Below are positions 10,412 through 19,684 of a stretch of DNA of 64,000 nt, in pieces. A program made the position numbers and the translations under genes. Numbering within the stretch: the first letter of the stretch is position 1; each line of letters opens with the position of its first letter. The notes below the pieces were generated by a model, which saw nothing but the letters and a program-made list of their open reading frames with translations, made no database searches and was not told the DNA's origin. Source of the DNA: Bradyrhizobium sp. DOA9 (GTDB lineage Bacteria > Pseudomonadota > Alphaproteobacteria > Rhizobiales > Xanthobacteraceae); contig NZ_DF820425.1 of assembly GCF_000617845.2 (NCBI RefSeq), forward strand, positions 1,185,690 through 1,249,689, read 5' to 3'.

Positions 10412-10434
10412 GATGCAGCAAAACGGACGTTTGC

Positions 10435-12141
10435 TTACTTGCTGTCGCGGTTCTTGAGCGCGGTGCCGAGGATGTCGCCGAGCGTCGCACCCGAATCCGA
10501 GGAGCCGTACTGCGCGATGGCTTCCTTCTCTTCGGCGACTTCGAGCGCCTTGATCGACACCTGGACCTTGCGGGCCTTCTTGTCGAACTGGATCACGCGG
10601 GCATCGACCTTCTCGCCGACGGCGAAGCGTTCGGCGCGCTGGTCGTTGCGGTCACGGGCGAGCTCCGAGCGCTTGATGAAGGTGGTGAAGTCGGTACCGG
10701 CGATCTTCACCTCGATACCGCTCTCCTTCACTTCGAGCACTTCGCAGGTCACGACCGCGCCCTTCTTGACATCGCCCGGCTCGGCGAAGGGGTCGCCTTC
10801 GAGCTGCTTGATGCCGAGCGAGATACGCTCCTTCTCGACGTCCACATCGAGCACCACGGCCTTCACCATGTCGCCCTTCTTGTAGTTGTCGATCACCTGC
10901 TCGCCCGGAAGCTTCCAGTCGAGGTCGGAGAGATGGACCATGCCGTCGACGTCGCCCTCGAGGCCCAGGAACAGACCGAACTCGGTCTTGTTCTTGACCT
11001 CGCCCTCGACCACCGAACCGGTCGGGTGCTTCTCGACGAAGACCTCCCAGGGGTTGCGCATGGTCTGCTTGAGGCCGAGCGAGATGCGGCGCTTGACGGA
11101 ATCGACTTCCAGCACCTGCACGTCGACTTCCTGCGAGGTCGACACGATCTTGCCGGGGTGCATGTTCTTCTTGGTCCACGACATCTCGGAGACGTGGATC
11201 AGGCCTTCGATGCCCGGCTCGAGCTCGACGAACGCACCGTAATCGGTGATGTTGGTGACGCGGCCGGTGAAGCGGGCACCCAGCGGGTACTTGGCTTCGA
11301 TGCCCTGCCACGGATCGTCCAGCAGCTGTTTCATGCCCAGCGAGATGCGGTGCGTCTCGTGGTTGATCTTGATGATCTTGACCTTGACGGTCTGGCCGAT
11401 CGAGAGCACCTCGGTCGGGTGGTTGACGCGGCGCCATGCGATGTCGGTGACGTGCAGGAGGCCGTCGATGCCGCCGAGGTCGACGAACGCACCGTAGTCG
11501 GTGATGTTCTTGACCACGCCGTCGATGACCTGACCCTCTTCGAGGTTCTGCACCAGTTCCTGGCGCTGCTCGGCACGGGTTTCTTCCAGCACCGTGCGGC
11601 GGGACACGACGATGTTGCCCCGGCGGCGGTCCATCTTCAGGATCTGGAACGGCTGCGAGTTGTTCATCAGCGGCGCAACGTCGCGGATCGGGCGGATGTC
11701 GACCTGCGAGCGCGGCAGGAAGGCCACGGCACCGTCGAGGTCGACGGTGAAGCCGCCCTTGACCTGGTTGAAGATGACGCCGTTGACCTTCTCGTTGTTC
11801 TGGAACGCCTTCTCCAGCTTGCCCCAGCTCTCTTCGCGGCGCGCCTTGTCGCGCGACAGCACGGCTTCACCGAGGGCGTTTTCGATGCGATCGAGGAACA
11901 CTTCCACCTCGTCGCCGACCTTGATCTCGCTGTCACGGCCGGGGCCGGAAAATTCGCGAAGGGCGACGCGGCCCTCGGTCTTCAGGCCGACGTCGATGAC
12001 GGCCATGTCCTTTTCAATTGCAACAACCTTGCCCTTGACGACGGAGCTTTCCTGCAGGTTTCCGCCTGCGAAGGACTCGTCGAGCATCGCCGCGAAATCG
12101 TCGCGCGAGGGGCTATAGGTATCAGCAGAAGTCGAAGCCAT
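10435..12141 (-). CDS. rpsA: 30S ribosomal protein S1
   Basis: A 568-residue ribosomal protein S1, needed to load most mRNAs on the 30S subunit. Six S1/OB repeats are recognisable; the later four carry the clear TDYGAFVDLGGIDGLLHVTD, TDYGAFVELEPGIEGLIHVS, TEFGLFLGLEGDVDGMVHLS and VKESGIEVKI signatures. The start is ATG 12141 (MASTSADTYSP), seven bases after a GGAG ribosome-binding site; an in-frame extension to 12219 lacks such support. It lies between cmk and sppA, the classical cmk-rpsA order. Confidence 0.97.
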   Translation of the reverse strand: MASTSADTYSPSRDDFAAMLDESFAGGNLQESSVVKGKVVAIEKDMAVIDVGLKTEGRVALREFSGPGRDSEIKVGDEVEVFLDRIENALGEAVLSRDKARREESWGKLEKAFQNNEKVNGVIFNQVKGGFTVDLDGAVAFLPRSQVDIRPIRDVAPLMNNSQPFQILKMDRRRGNIVVSRRTVLEETRAEQRQELVQNLEEGQVIDGVVKNITDYGAFVDLGGIDGLLHVTDIAWRRVNHPTEVLSIGQTVKVKIIKINHETHRISLGMKQLLDDPWQGIEAKYPLGARFTGRVTNITDYGAFVELEPGIEGLIHVSEMSWTKKNMHPGKIVSTSQEVDVQVLEVDSVKRRISLGLKQTMRNPWEVFVEKHPTGSVVEGEVKNKTEFGLFLGLEGDVDGMVHLSDLDWKLPGEQVIDNYKKGDMVKAVVLDVDVEKERISLGIKQLEGDPFAEPGDVKKGAVVTCEVLEVKESGIEVKIAGTDFTTFIKRSELARDRNDQRAERFAVGEKVDARVIQFDKKARKVQVSIKALEVAEEKEAIAQYGSSDSGATLGDILGTALKNRDSK

Positions 12142-12408
12142 TTGTTCTCCAGTTGCGGATGTCTTGCCGGCCGTTGGGTTCATGGGCGCATCGCGCGCGC
12201 AGTGTCGGAAGGTCCGCAAGACCTTCGAGCGACCGCTCGTTGCCCCGATCTAGCGACCAGAACAGCGGAAGCGGGCCGGCTGAGGCCCGCGCGTTCGATA
12301 CGTTGAAAGCTTTGTCCGGAACCTGGATCGCGCCGGTCCCGAAACCGGGACGAAGCGTATCGACCTCAAAGAGCGGGAGCGGGCACTTCCTCCAATGACG
12401 GTGGCGGC

Positions 12409-13047
12409 TTAACCCCGCGACCGGCCCGCTCGGACAGCCTCGATAATGTCGATGGCGGCCCGGACGCCGCCTTCTATATCCAGTTGGGAGTTATCTAGCA
12501 AGTAAGCATCCGGGGCCGGCTTTAAAGGCGCAATCGGCCGGTTCTTGTCGCGTTCGTCGCGCCGGATGATGTCGGCAAGCACCGCCGCCTCATCGGCCTC
12601 CTCGCCCCTGGCCTTGGCCTCCATGGTGCGGCGGCGGGCGCGGACCTTGGGGTCGGCGACCACGAAAATCTTCACGTCGGCATGCGGGCAGATCACGGTT
12701 CCAATATCCCGGCCATCGAGCACGGCGCCGGGCGGATCGGCGGCGAACTGACGCTGGAAATTGACCAGGACCTCGCGAACCCTGGGGATCGCCGACACGA
12801 TCGAGGCGCCCTCGCCGGCCTCCTGGGTCTTCAGGGCGGGATTGCCGAACTTTTCGGGATCGAGCTCCAACGCGGCCTGCACCGCAGCCGCCTCGTCGTT
12901 GAGATCGTGCCCTGACTGCATCAGGGCATAGGCGACCGCGCGATAGATCACGCCGGTATCAAGATGACGATAGCCGTAATGATGGGCGAGACGCTTGCCG
13001 AGCGTGCCCTTGCCCGAGGCCGCGGGCCCGTCGATGGCGATGATCAT
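12409..13047 (-). CDS. cmk: Cytidylate kinase
   Basis: A 212-residue kinase that phosphorylates CMP and dCMP with ATP. The P-loop GPAASGKGT begins at residue 7, the [14 protein letters not shown] substrate segment follows, then [20 protein letters not shown] and the LID region with RRDERDKNR. The ATG overlaps the aroA stop as ATGA, so cmk is probably coupled to aroA. The length is normal for bacterial Cmk. Confidence 0.96.
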   Translation of the reverse strand: MIIAIDGPAASGKGTLGKRLAHHYGYRHLDTGVIYRAVAYALMQSGHDLNDEAAAVQAALELDPEKFGNPALKTQEAGEGASIVSAIPRVREVLVNFQRQFAADPPGAVLDGRDIGTVICPHADVKIFVVADPKVRARRRTMEAKARGEEADEAAVLADIIRRDERDKNRPIAPLKPAPDAYLLDNSQLDIEGGVRAAIDIIEAVRAGRSRG

Positions 13048-14381
13048 GAAAACTCGGCCCCTAACGAACGCATCATCGGAATGAAATCCGGAAAGCTGGT
13101 GGCGATGAAGGCGGTGTCGTCGACGGTCACGGGCTGATCGGAGGCGCAGCCCATCACCAGCGCGGACATCGCGATGCGATGGTCCATGTGGGTGGTGACG
13201 GTGCCGCCGCCCGGGACGTGGCCGCGGCCCTCGACGATGAGATCGTCGCCGGAGACCTCGACCTTGACGCCGTTGACGCGCAGCATGGCGGCGGTGGCTT
13301 CAAGCCGGTCGGATTCCTTGACACGCAGCTCCTGCAGGCCGCGCATGATCGTGGTACCTTCGGCGAACGAGGCCGCCACCGCCAGCACCAGATATTCGTC
13401 GATCATCGACGGCGCGCGCTCCGGCGGCACCTCGACGCCGCGCAGCTTCGAGGCGCGCACGCGCAAGCGCGCCATCGGCTCGCCGGCATCGCCCCGCACT
13501 TCGCTCTCCTCGATGGAGGCGCCCATTTCGCGCAGCGTGGTGAACAGGCCGGTGCGCAGCGGATTGGTCATGACGTCGGACAACACGACGTCGGAGCCCT
13601 CGACGATCAGCGCAGCGACGATCGGGAACGCGGCCGAGGAGGGGTCCGCGGGGACGACGACATTGGAGCCATGCAGTTCGGGCTGGCCCACCAGCGAGAT
13701 GCGGCGGCCGTGCCGGCCTTCCTGGACCGAGGTGATGTCGGCACCGAAATGCTTCAGCATCAGCTCGGTGTGGTCGCGGCTGGCCTCGGTCTCGATCACC
13801 GTGGTGGCGCCGGGTGCAGCGAGGCCCGCCAGCAGCACGGCCGATTTGATCTGGGCCGAGGCGACCGGGGTCTTGTAGGTGATCGGCAGGGGATCGCGTG
13901 CGCCCTGGAGAGTCAGCGGCAGACGCCCGCCCTCGCCGCCTGCGGTGACCTTCGCACCCATCTTTTCCAGGGGATCGAGGATCCGGCGCATGGGGCGGCT
14001 GCGCAGCGAGGCGTCGCCGTCGAACACCGCCGAAATCGGGCAGCCGGCGACGGCGCCCATGACGAGCCGGCAGCCGGTGCCGGAATTGCCGAAATCCAGC
14101 GGCGCCTTGGGCTGGGCGAAGCCGCCGACCCCGACGCCGTTGACCGTCCAGGCGAAGTCACCGGTGCGCTCGACCCTGGCGCCCAGCGCCTGCATTGATT
14201 TGGCGGTGTTGAGGACGTCCTCGCCCTCGAGCAGGCCCGAAATCCTGGTCTCGCCGACCGCGAGCGCGCCCAGGATCAGGGCGCGGTGGGAGATCGACTT
14301 GTCGCCGGGCACCCGTACTTTCCCGGTCAGGGGACCGCTGGCACGAGACTGGAGCGGCCTCGGTTGGTCGGAATGAGTCAA
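13044..14381 (-). CDS. aroA: 3-phosphoshikimate 1-carboxyvinyltransferase (EPSP synthase)
   Basis: A 445-residue EPSP synthase that joins shikimate-3-phosphate and phosphoenolpyruvate in the shikimate pathway. [11 protein letters not shown] starts the first domain; [43 protein letters not shown] and LRVKESDR resemble the class II group that includes the Agrobacterium CP4 enzyme. The PEP-site motif reads GNSGTGCRL, with glycine G101 where CP4 has alanine. It heads the aroA-cmk-rpsA run and is divergent from the FYDLN gene. Confidence 0.97.
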   Translation of the reverse strand: MTHSDQPRPLQSRASGPLTGKVRVPGDKSISHRALILGALAVGETRISGLLEGEDVLNTAKSMQALGARVERTGDFAWTVNGVGVGGFAQPKAPLDFGNSGTGCRLVMGAVAGCPISAVFDGDASLRSRPMRRILDPLEKMGAKVTAGGEGGRLPLTLQGARDPLPITYKTPVASAQIKSAVLLAGLAAPGATTVIETEASRDHTELMLKHFGADITSVQEGRHGRRISLVGQPELHGSNVVVPADPSSAAFPIVAALIVEGSDVVLSDVMTNPLRTGLFTTLREMGASIEESEVRGDAGEPMARLRVRASKLRGVEVPPERAPSMIDEYLVLAVAASFAEGTTIMRGLQELRVKESDRLEATAAMLRVNGVKVEVSGDDLIVEGRGHVPGGGTVTTHMDHRIAMSALVMGCASDQPVTVDDTAFIATSFPDFIPMMRSLGAEFS

Positions 14382-14539
14382 GATTGTGTCCTTGAATAGG
14401 CCCCGTGGGCTGGCGCGCAGGTATCACATGGTCCGCGCCCCGTCACGGGCATGTCGTTCTCCCGTAATGCGCTATTGACAGCGGGCCGCCAACTAGCCAA
14501 GTGAAGCACCGCTTTTCAGACATTCCCAGGATTCCTGCC

Positions 14540-14947
14540 GTGGCCAAGTCCGAACTCGGAACCAAACGTATTTGCCCGACCACGGGCAAGAAGTTCTATG
14601 ACCTCAACAAGAATCCGGTGATCTCGCCCTATACCGGCGAAGTGGTGCCGATTGCCCCCGTCGCTCCTGCGCGCGCCCCGCGTGGGGCCGAGGCCCGCAA
14701 CATGGCCCAGGACAACGCGCCGGAGCCGGCAGAGGCCGAGGAATTGGTCTCGCTCGAGGAAGCCGATGCCGAGGAGAACACCGGCAAGGTCAAGGCCATC
14801 GTGCCCGAATCGGAGGACGATATCGAGGTCGACGAGACCATCGACGACGATGATGACGACGATTCGACCTTCATTGCCGACGAGGAAGAGGGCGATGAGG
14901 ACGTGACCGACATCATTGGTGATGTCGGCGGTGATGAAGAGACTTGA
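14540..14947 (+). CDS. FYDLN acid-domain protein (TIGR02300 family)
   Basis: A 135-residue protein with a short conserved head and a very acidic tail. The N-terminus VAKSELGTKRICPTTGKKFY leads into the defining FYDLN motif and SPYTGE; residues from about 65 onward are mostly Glu and Asp, including long Asp runs. The start is placed at GTG 14540, matching the family start MAKxELGTKR; a GTG at 14501 would add 13 unusual residues. The family is confined to alphaproteobacteria and its function is unknown. Confidence 0.9.
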   Translation: MAKSELGTKRICPTTGKKFYDLNKNPVISPYTGEVVPIAPVAPARAPRGAEARNMAQDNAPEPAEAEELVSLEEADAEENTGKVKAIVPESEDDIEVDETIDDDDDDDSTFIADEEEGDEDVTDIIGDVGGDEET

Positions 14948-15042
14948 GATCAGCCCTGATCTGTGAAAAAGGGTGCACCGCGCGAGTCGGAAAGGCTCGC
15001 CGGTCCGGGGGGATCGACCAGGCTCACCCCGTCTAAGGTTAA

Positions 15043-15118
<76 letters not shown>

Positions 15119-15223
15119 GCCTTCGCTCGCTTCGCGAGCTACGGCTCGGCAGGCCAACCCCGCTCCATCGTAGCGAAGTGAGCGAAGGCTGCCGCGGCGT
15201 AGCCCGAAGGGCGAAGCCGGGCT
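15119..15223. repeat. Palindromic repeat between tRNA-Ala and the GIY-YIG gene
   Basis: The left arm GCCTTCGCTCGCTTCGC-gag-CTACG is matched by the inverted right arm CGTAGCGAAGTGAGCGAAGGC at 15169-15189. A second small palindrome, GTAGCCCG...CGGGCT, follows at about 15199-15223. The element starts at the 3' end of the tRNA gene and ends about 50 bases before the GIY-YIG start codon. Confidence 0.8.
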
Positions 15224-15275
15224 TCATCAGATCGATCGCGGGTGTAACATCTCCTCAACAACTGGGGAGTGTGCC

Positions 15276-15512
15276 GTGAAATACGTCTACATCCTTGAGA
15301 CCCTCGATTCCTTTCACTTTTATGTCGGAATCACCGACGACCTGCGGGCCAGGCTGGCAAAGCACAATGCCGGCGAAGTGCCTCACACCTCGAAATATGG
15401 GCCTTGGCGTCTCAAGACTTACGTCGCATTCAGCAACGAGAAGCAGGCCGTCGCATTCGAGAAGTATCTGAAGTCGGCGTCCGGCCGCGCCTTCGCCAAG
15501 AAACGGCTCTAA
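15276..15512 (+). CDS. Small GIY-YIG nuclease-domain protein
   Basis: A 78-residue protein that is almost entirely one GIY-YIG domain: KYVYIL at residues 2-7, YVGITDDLRARLAKHN in the centre (with the conserved arginine of the family), and a downstream EKYLKS segment with the usual glutamate. It resembles the UPF0213/YhbQ group. The start is GTG 15276 with a GGGGAG ribosome-binding site seven bases upstream. It stands alone between a tRNA-linked palindromic repeat and the convergent ohrR gene, three bases from the ohrR stop. Substrate and role are unknown. Confidence 0.85.
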   Translation: MKYVYILETLDSFHFYVGITDDLRARLAKHNAGEVPHTSKYGPWRLKTYVAFSNEKQAVAFEKYLKSASGRAFAKKRL

Positions 15513-15514
15513 CG

Positions 15515-15976
15515 CTACTCCCCGATCACCGCATTCAGCCGATCCCTCAGCGCGACGATCTCGTCTTTCATTGCGACCAGCTCCGAGACCGAACATTCCG
15601 ATGCCGCCAGGATCGATTGCGGCACGCTGCGCGCCTTCTCCTTCAGCGCGTGGCCCTGCGGCGTCAGGGCGATCAGGACCTGGCGCTCGTCCTCGCGCGA
15701 GCGGGTGCGTCTGAGGAGATGGGCGGCCTCGAGCCGCTTCAGCAGCGGCGTCAGCGTGCCCGAATCAAGGAACAGCTTCTCGCCGATCTCCTTCACCGGC
15801 ACGTCGTCGCGCTCCCACAGCACCAGCATGACCAGATATTGCGGATAGGTCAGGCCGAGCCGGTCGAGCAGCGGCTTGTAGACGCGGTTGAAGGCGTGCG
15901 TGGCCGAATAGACCGCAAAGCAGATCTGGTTGTCGAGCCGAAGCGGGTCTACCGCCGTTGATTTCCGGACCATCAC
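15515..15976 (-). CDS. ohrR: Organic-hydroperoxide-sensing MarR-family repressor OhrR
   Basis: A 153-residue winged-helix repressor. The peroxidatic cysteine is C19 in the segment NQICFAVYSA, and a second cysteine at about 128 (ASECSVSE) marks the two-cysteine OhrR type. The recognition region DSGTLTPLLKRLE and wing SREDERQVLIALTP are typical. It is divergent from ohr, and the shared intergenic region carries two similar palindromes that are likely operators. Oxidation by organic hydroperoxides would release the repressor and induce ohr. Confidence 0.95.
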   Translation of the reverse strand: MMVRKSTAVDPLRLDNQICFAVYSATHAFNRVYKPLLDRLGLTYPQYLVMLVLWERDDVPVKEIGEKLFLDSGTLTPLLKRLEAAHLLRRTRSREDERQVLIALTPQGHALKEKARSVPQSILAASECSVSELVAMKDEIVALRDRLNAVIGE

Positions 15977-16023
15977 GAATCTCGCGCGTTTCTCCCATTC
16001 TGGGGCCGGCCGACGGCATATTC

Positions 16024-16074
16024 AATTGCGAACAATTAAATGTGAGGCGCGACGAATTAGATTGCGCACAATCT
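16024..16074. promoter_or_regulatory. Two candidate OhrR operators
   Basis: AATTGCGAACAATT at 16024-16037 and AGATTGCGCACAATCT at 16059-16074 share the core ATTGCGnACAAT and lie between the divergent ohrR and ohr start codons. Confidence 0.7.
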
Positions 16075-16128
16075 AGTTGTTTGCGATAAAGCTCGCACCT
16101 TAACCCTGAAAGACCCGAGGAGACGACA

Positions 16129-16554
16129 ATGTCCGTGAACGTCCTCTACAAGACCAGCGCCAAGGCCACCGGCGGCCGCGATGGCCATGCTGCAACCCTC
16201 GACGGCGCGCTCGACGTCAAGCTCACCACGCCGAAGGAGCTCGGCGGCGGCGGCGGCGCCGGCAACAATCCCGAGCAGCTGTTCGCGGCCGGCTATGCCG
16301 CCTGCTTCATCGGCGCGATGAAGTTCGTGGCCTCGCAGGGCGGCCCCAAGGTTCCGGCCGATGCGTCGGTCACCTCGACCGTCGGCATCGGCCCGCGCTC
16401 GGAAGGCGGCTTCGGCCTCGACATCGACCTTGCGGTCTCGCTGCCGGGCCTTGCCCGCGCGGAGGCCGAGGCGCTGGTCGCCAAGGCGCACCAGGTGTGC
16501 CCGTACTCCAATGCCACACGCGGCAATGTCGACGTTCGCCTGACGGTCGTCTGA
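16129..16554 (+). CDS. ohr: Organic hydroperoxide resistance peroxidase Ohr
   Basis: A 141-residue thiol peroxidase of the OsmC/Ohr family that detoxifies fatty-acid and other organic hydroperoxides. The two reactive cysteines are C59 ([10 protein letters not shown]) and C124 ([13 protein letters not shown]), and the N-terminal [18 protein letters not shown] is typical of Ohr rather than OsmC. The ATG is preceded by a GAGGAGA ribosome-binding site. It is divergent from ohrR. Confidence 0.97.
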   Translation: MSVNVLYKTSAKATGGRDGHAATLDGALDVKLTTPKELGGGGGAGNNPEQLFAAGYAACFIGAMKFVASQGGPKVPADASVTSTVGIGPRSEGGFGLDIDLAVSLPGLARAEAEALVAKAHQVCPYSNATRGNVDVRLTVV

Positions 16555-16733
16555 TCGGAAAGCGCGAATTGGCTGGCCCGAAATCCGGCTCGGGCCGGCC
16601 GCTTCCGGCTGAATTTGCCGCCTCGCGGCATGGCTGCGCGGCGGCGCATGCGGCTCCACGCGAGGACCCATTGCTGGCGCAAACAAACCTCGCTAGGCCT
16701 GTGCTCGAACGCCGACACAGGAGAAGCGAAGGT

Positions 16734-17939
16734 ATGAGTTCTGAAGCCGCAACGGGCGCCATGAGCGGACTGCGCGTCATCGATCTCACGCGCGTGCTCG
16801 GCGGTCCCTACTGCACCCAGATCCTCGCCGACCATGGCGCCGACGTCATCAAGGTCGAGCCGCCGGCGGGCGACGAGGTGCGCGAATGGGGCCCTCCCTT
16901 CCATGAGGAGGATGCGGCCTATTTCGTCGGCATCAACCGCAACAAGCGCTCGATCGGCCTCGACCTCGCCTCCGAGGGCGGCCGCGCCGTGCTGCTGAAG
17001 ATGCTGGAGACTGCCGACGTCCTGATCGAGAATTTCAAGCCGGGCACGCTGGAGAAATGGGGCATCGGCAACGACGTCCTCAGCAAGAAATTCCCGCGCC
17101 TCGTGCATTGCCGGATCTGCGGCTTCGGCGCCGACGGCCCGCGCGGCGGCAATCCCGGCTATGACGCCATCATCCAGGCCATGACCGGCATGATCGCGGC
17201 GACCGGCTCGCCCGAGAGCGGACCGATGCGGATCGGCGTGCCCTTGGTCGACATCACCACCGGACTTTATGCGGCGATCGGCATCCTGATGGCGCTGTCG
17301 GAGCGGCAGCGCTCGGGCAAGGGCCAGTTCCTGGAGACCACGCTGTACGAGACCGGCCTTGCCATCATGCATCCGCACACCGCGAATTATTTCATGCATG
17401 GCAAGCCGCCTGGTCTCACCGGCAACGAGCATCCGAACCTCGTGCCTTACGCGATCTTCCCGACCAAAACCGACAACATCTTCATCGGCGTCGGCAATGA
17501 CGGCACCTTCCGCAAGCTCGCCAAGGAGATCGGCAAGCCCGAGCTCGGCACCGATCCGCGCTTTGCCCGCAACAAGGACCGCATCGCCAATCGCGAGGCG
17601 CTGCGCGCCGAGCTCGCCGCCGTGTTCAGCCAGCACGAGGCCGAGCCGCTGTGCAATCGCCTGCTCGCGGCCGGCCTGCCCGCAGGTCCGGTGCAGAAGA
17701 TCGACCAGGCGTTGACCAATCCGCACACGATCGCGCGTGGCGATATCATCGAGAAGGACTGGTACAAGGGCGTCGCCTCGCCGATCCGGCTCGACCGCAG
17801 CAAGCCCAGCCTGCGCCGCGTGCCGCCGAAATTCAGCCAGCATGCGGCCGAGGTGCTCAGCGAGTTCGGCTACTCCAAGGCCGAGATCGACGCGATGGTC
17901 GAAAAGGGCACGGTCTGCGGCCCCGAGCGGAAACGCTGA
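16734..17939 (+). CDS. Class III (CaiB/BaiF) CoA-transferase
   Basis: A 401-residue family III CoA-transferase, which moves CoA between carboxylic acids through an aspartyl-CoA thioester. The N-terminus LRVIDLTRVLGGPYCTQILADHGADVIKVE is typical, the predicted nucleophile is D144 in NPGYDAIIQAMTG, and the length is normal. The start is ATG 16734 after an AGGAGA site; a longer upstream frame is not supported. It stands alone on the plus strand after ohr, with no acyl-CoA dehydrogenase or hydratase next to it, so donor and acceptor cannot be named. Confidence 0.93.
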   Translation: MSSEAATGAMSGLRVIDLTRVLGGPYCTQILADHGADVIKVEPPAGDEVREWGPPFHEEDAAYFVGINRNKRSIGLDLASEGGRAVLLKMLETADVLIENFKPGTLEKWGIGNDVLSKKFPRLVHCRICGFGADGPRGGNPGYDAIIQAMTGMIAATGSPESGPMRIGVPLVDITTGLYAAIGILMALSERQRSGKGQFLETTLYETGLAIMHPHTANYFMHGKPPGLTGNEHPNLVPYAIFPTKTDNIFIGVGNDGTFRKLAKEIGKPELGTDPRFARNKDRIANREALRAELAAVFSQHEAEPLCNRLLAAGLPAGPVQKIDQALTNPHTIARGDIIEKDWYKGVASPIRLDRSKPSLRRVPPKFSQHAAEVLSEFGYSKAEIDAMVEKGTVCGPERKR

Positions 17940-17968
17940 GATAAGACGAGCGTCAACGGTGGTGCGCT

Positions 17969-18084
17969 CCCTCTCCCGGTTGCGGGAGAGGGTTGGGGAG
18001 AGGGTGTCTCCGCATAGGGACTCCCCAAGAGGATAGAGCCCTCACCCGCGCCTGCGGCGCGACCTCTCCCGCAAGCGGGCGAGG
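17969..18084. repeat. Double-hairpin repeat, second subfamily
   Basis: It starts with CCCTCTCCCgg-ttgc-GGGAGAGGG, then a core AGAGGGTGTCTCCGCA, an AT-richer middle, and ends with CCCTCACCC, GCGCC-tgc-GGCGC and CCTCTCCCGC-aa-GCGGGCGAGG. The same layout occurs at 23734-23883, and inverted at 49378-49486. It fills the first part of the 379-base gap before ugpB; the rest of the gap (18085-18318) holds only the Pho-box-like site and no gene I can see. Confidence 0.85.
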
Positions 18085-18247
18085 TTTTCGAGCCCGCGGC
18101 TCCAGTCGCGCACCTCATCAACCAATGCCGCACTGCGGCGCGCGCACGCATGTGCAGCGCGAACGGAATTGGCTGACCGCTCGGCCTTCGCCTATTTGAC
18201 GACTTCCCATTTGGGAGCGCTTGCTGCTTTCGTTTCTCCCGCTTACA

Positions 18248-18265
18248 CAGTCATGTGAACGTCAT
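18248..18265 (+). promoter_or_regulatory. Pho-box-like site upstream of ugpB
   Basis: CAGTCAT-GTGA-ACGTCAT fits the two-repeat PhoB box (CTGTCAT, four bases, CTGTCAT) with 6 of 7 and 5 of 7 matches. It lies 53 bases before the ugpB start, suggesting induction by phosphate limitation. Confidence 0.55.
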
Positions 18266-18318
18266 ACGGCGCTGCTAGCGCAAGCGCTTCTTAGTGACGG
18301 GCAAGGGAGGTTTTCTTG

Positions 18319-19635
18319 ATGGCTCTTCGACATTTTGGCGCGACTGCTGCTGTCGCGCTCACGGTTGGTCTCGGCGCCTCGCCGGCACTTGCCGTGACCG
18401 AAATCCAGTGGTGGCACGCGATGACCGGCGCCAACAACGAGGTCATCGTCAAGCTCGCAAACGACTTCAACGCCACGCAGAGCGACTACAAGGTGATTCC
18501 CACCTACAAGGGCAACTACGCCGATACGATGAACGCCGGCATCGCCGCGTTCCGCGCCGGCAACGCGCCGCATATCATGCAGGTGTTCGAGGTCGGCACC
18601 GCCACCATGATGGCCGCCACCGGCGCGGTGAAGCCGGTCTACAAGCTGATGGCCGAGACCGGCGAGAAGTTCGATCCGAAGGCCTATCTGCCCGCGATCA
18701 CCGGCTACTACTCGACCTCGAAGGGCGAGATGCTGTCCTTCCCCTTCAACTCGTCGTCGACGGTGATGTGGGTCAACCTCGACGCGCTGAAGAAGGCCAA
18801 TGTCGAGATTCCGAAGACCTGGCCCGACGTGTTCGACGCCGCCAAGAAGCTGAAGGCGGCCGGCCACGCCACCTGCGGCTTCTCCAACTCCTGGGTCACC
18901 TGGGTCAATCTCGAGCAGCTGTCCGCCTGGCACAACGTGCCGCTCGCCAGCAAAGCCAACGGTCTCGACGGCTTCGACACCGTGCTCTCCTTCAACGGGC
19001 CGCTCCAGGTCAAGCATCTCGAAAACCTGGTCGAGCTCCAGAAGGACAAGACCTACGACTATGCCGGCCGCACCAACACCGGCGAAGGCCGCTTCACGTC
19101 GGGCGAATGTCCGCTCTACCTGACCTCGTCGGCGTTCTTCGGCAACGTCAAGGCGCAGGCCAAGTTCGCCTTCACCGCGGTGCCGATGCCCTATTATCCG
19201 GACGCCCAGGGCGCGCCGCAGAACTCGATCATCGGCGGTGCTTCGCTCTGGGTGATGGGCGGCAAGCCGGCGGACGATTATAAGGGCGTCGCAAAATTCC
19301 TGACCTTCCTCTCGGACACCGATCGCCAGGTCTACATCCACAAGGCCTCCGGCTATCTGCCGATCACCAAGGCGGCCTACGAGAAGGCCAAGGCCGAAGG
19401 CTTCTACAAGGACCAGCCCTATCTCGAGACTCCGCTGCTCGAGCTGACCAACAAGGAGCCGACCGAGAATTCGCGTGGCCTGCGCCTCGGCAACATGGTG
19501 CAGCTCCGTGACGTCTGGGCGGAGGAGATCGAGCAGGCACTGGCCGGCAAGAAGACCGCCAAGCAGGCGCTGGACGCGGCCGTCGAGCGCGGCAACACCA
19601 TGCTGCGCCAGTTCGAAAAGACCGCCGTGAAGTAA
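18319..19635 (+). CDS. ugpB: sn-Glycerol-3-phosphate ABC transporter, substrate-binding protein
   Basis: A 438-residue periplasmic solute-binding protein (ExtSBP family 1). A Sec signal peptide ends near residue 26 (SPALAVTEIQ). The mature start TEIQWWHAM, the GNAPHIMQVFEVGTATMM segment and MPYYPD...NSIIGGASLWVMGG closely match UgpB. The protein should bind glycerol-3-phosphate or glycerophosphodiesters. ATG 19 bases after GGGAGG is preferred over the TTG three bases before it. It leads a ugpBAEC operon and is followed by a strong hairpin, which usually raises the binding-protein level over the membrane parts. Confidence 0.93.
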   Translation: MALRHFGATAAVALTVGLGASPALAVTEIQWWHAMTGANNEVIVKLANDFNATQSDYKVIPTYKGNYADTMNAGIAAFRAGNAPHIMQVFEVGTATMMAATGAVKPVYKLMAETGEKFDPKAYLPAITGYYSTSKGEMLSFPFNSSSTVMWVNLDALKKANVEIPKTWPDVFDAAKKLKAAGHATCGFSNSWVTWVNLEQLSAWHNVPLASKANGLDGFDTVLSFNGPLQVKHLENLVELQKDKTYDYAGRTNTGEGRFTSGECPLYLTSSAFFGNVKAQAKFAFTAVPMPYYPDAQGAPQNSIIGGASLWVMGGKPADDYKGVAKFLTFLSDTDRQVYIHKASGYLPITKAAYEKAKAEGFYKDQPYLETPLLELTNKEPTENSRGLRLGNMVQLRDVWAEEIEQALAGKKTAKQALDAAVERGNTMLRQFEKTAVK

Positions 19636-19642
19636 GGCGACC

Positions 19643-19673
19643 AGCGGCAGGCCGGTCACCCCGGCCTGCCGCT
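19643..19673 (+). promoter_or_regulatory. Intercistronic hairpin between ugpB and ugpA
   Basis: AGCGGCAGGCCGG-tcacc-CCGGCCTGCCGCT forms a perfect 13-bp stem with no following T run. It probably stabilises the ugpB message or attenuates reading into ugpA, a common device after binding-protein genes. Confidence 0.7.
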
Positions 19674-19684
19674 TCCGGGGCATC

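Noticed and set aside
17969..18084. Repeat as a simple rho-independent terminator of the CoA-transferase gene
   Set aside because: The hairpins lack T runs and the same multi-part element occurs at unrelated sites, so a repeat family explains it better, although termination may be a side effect.
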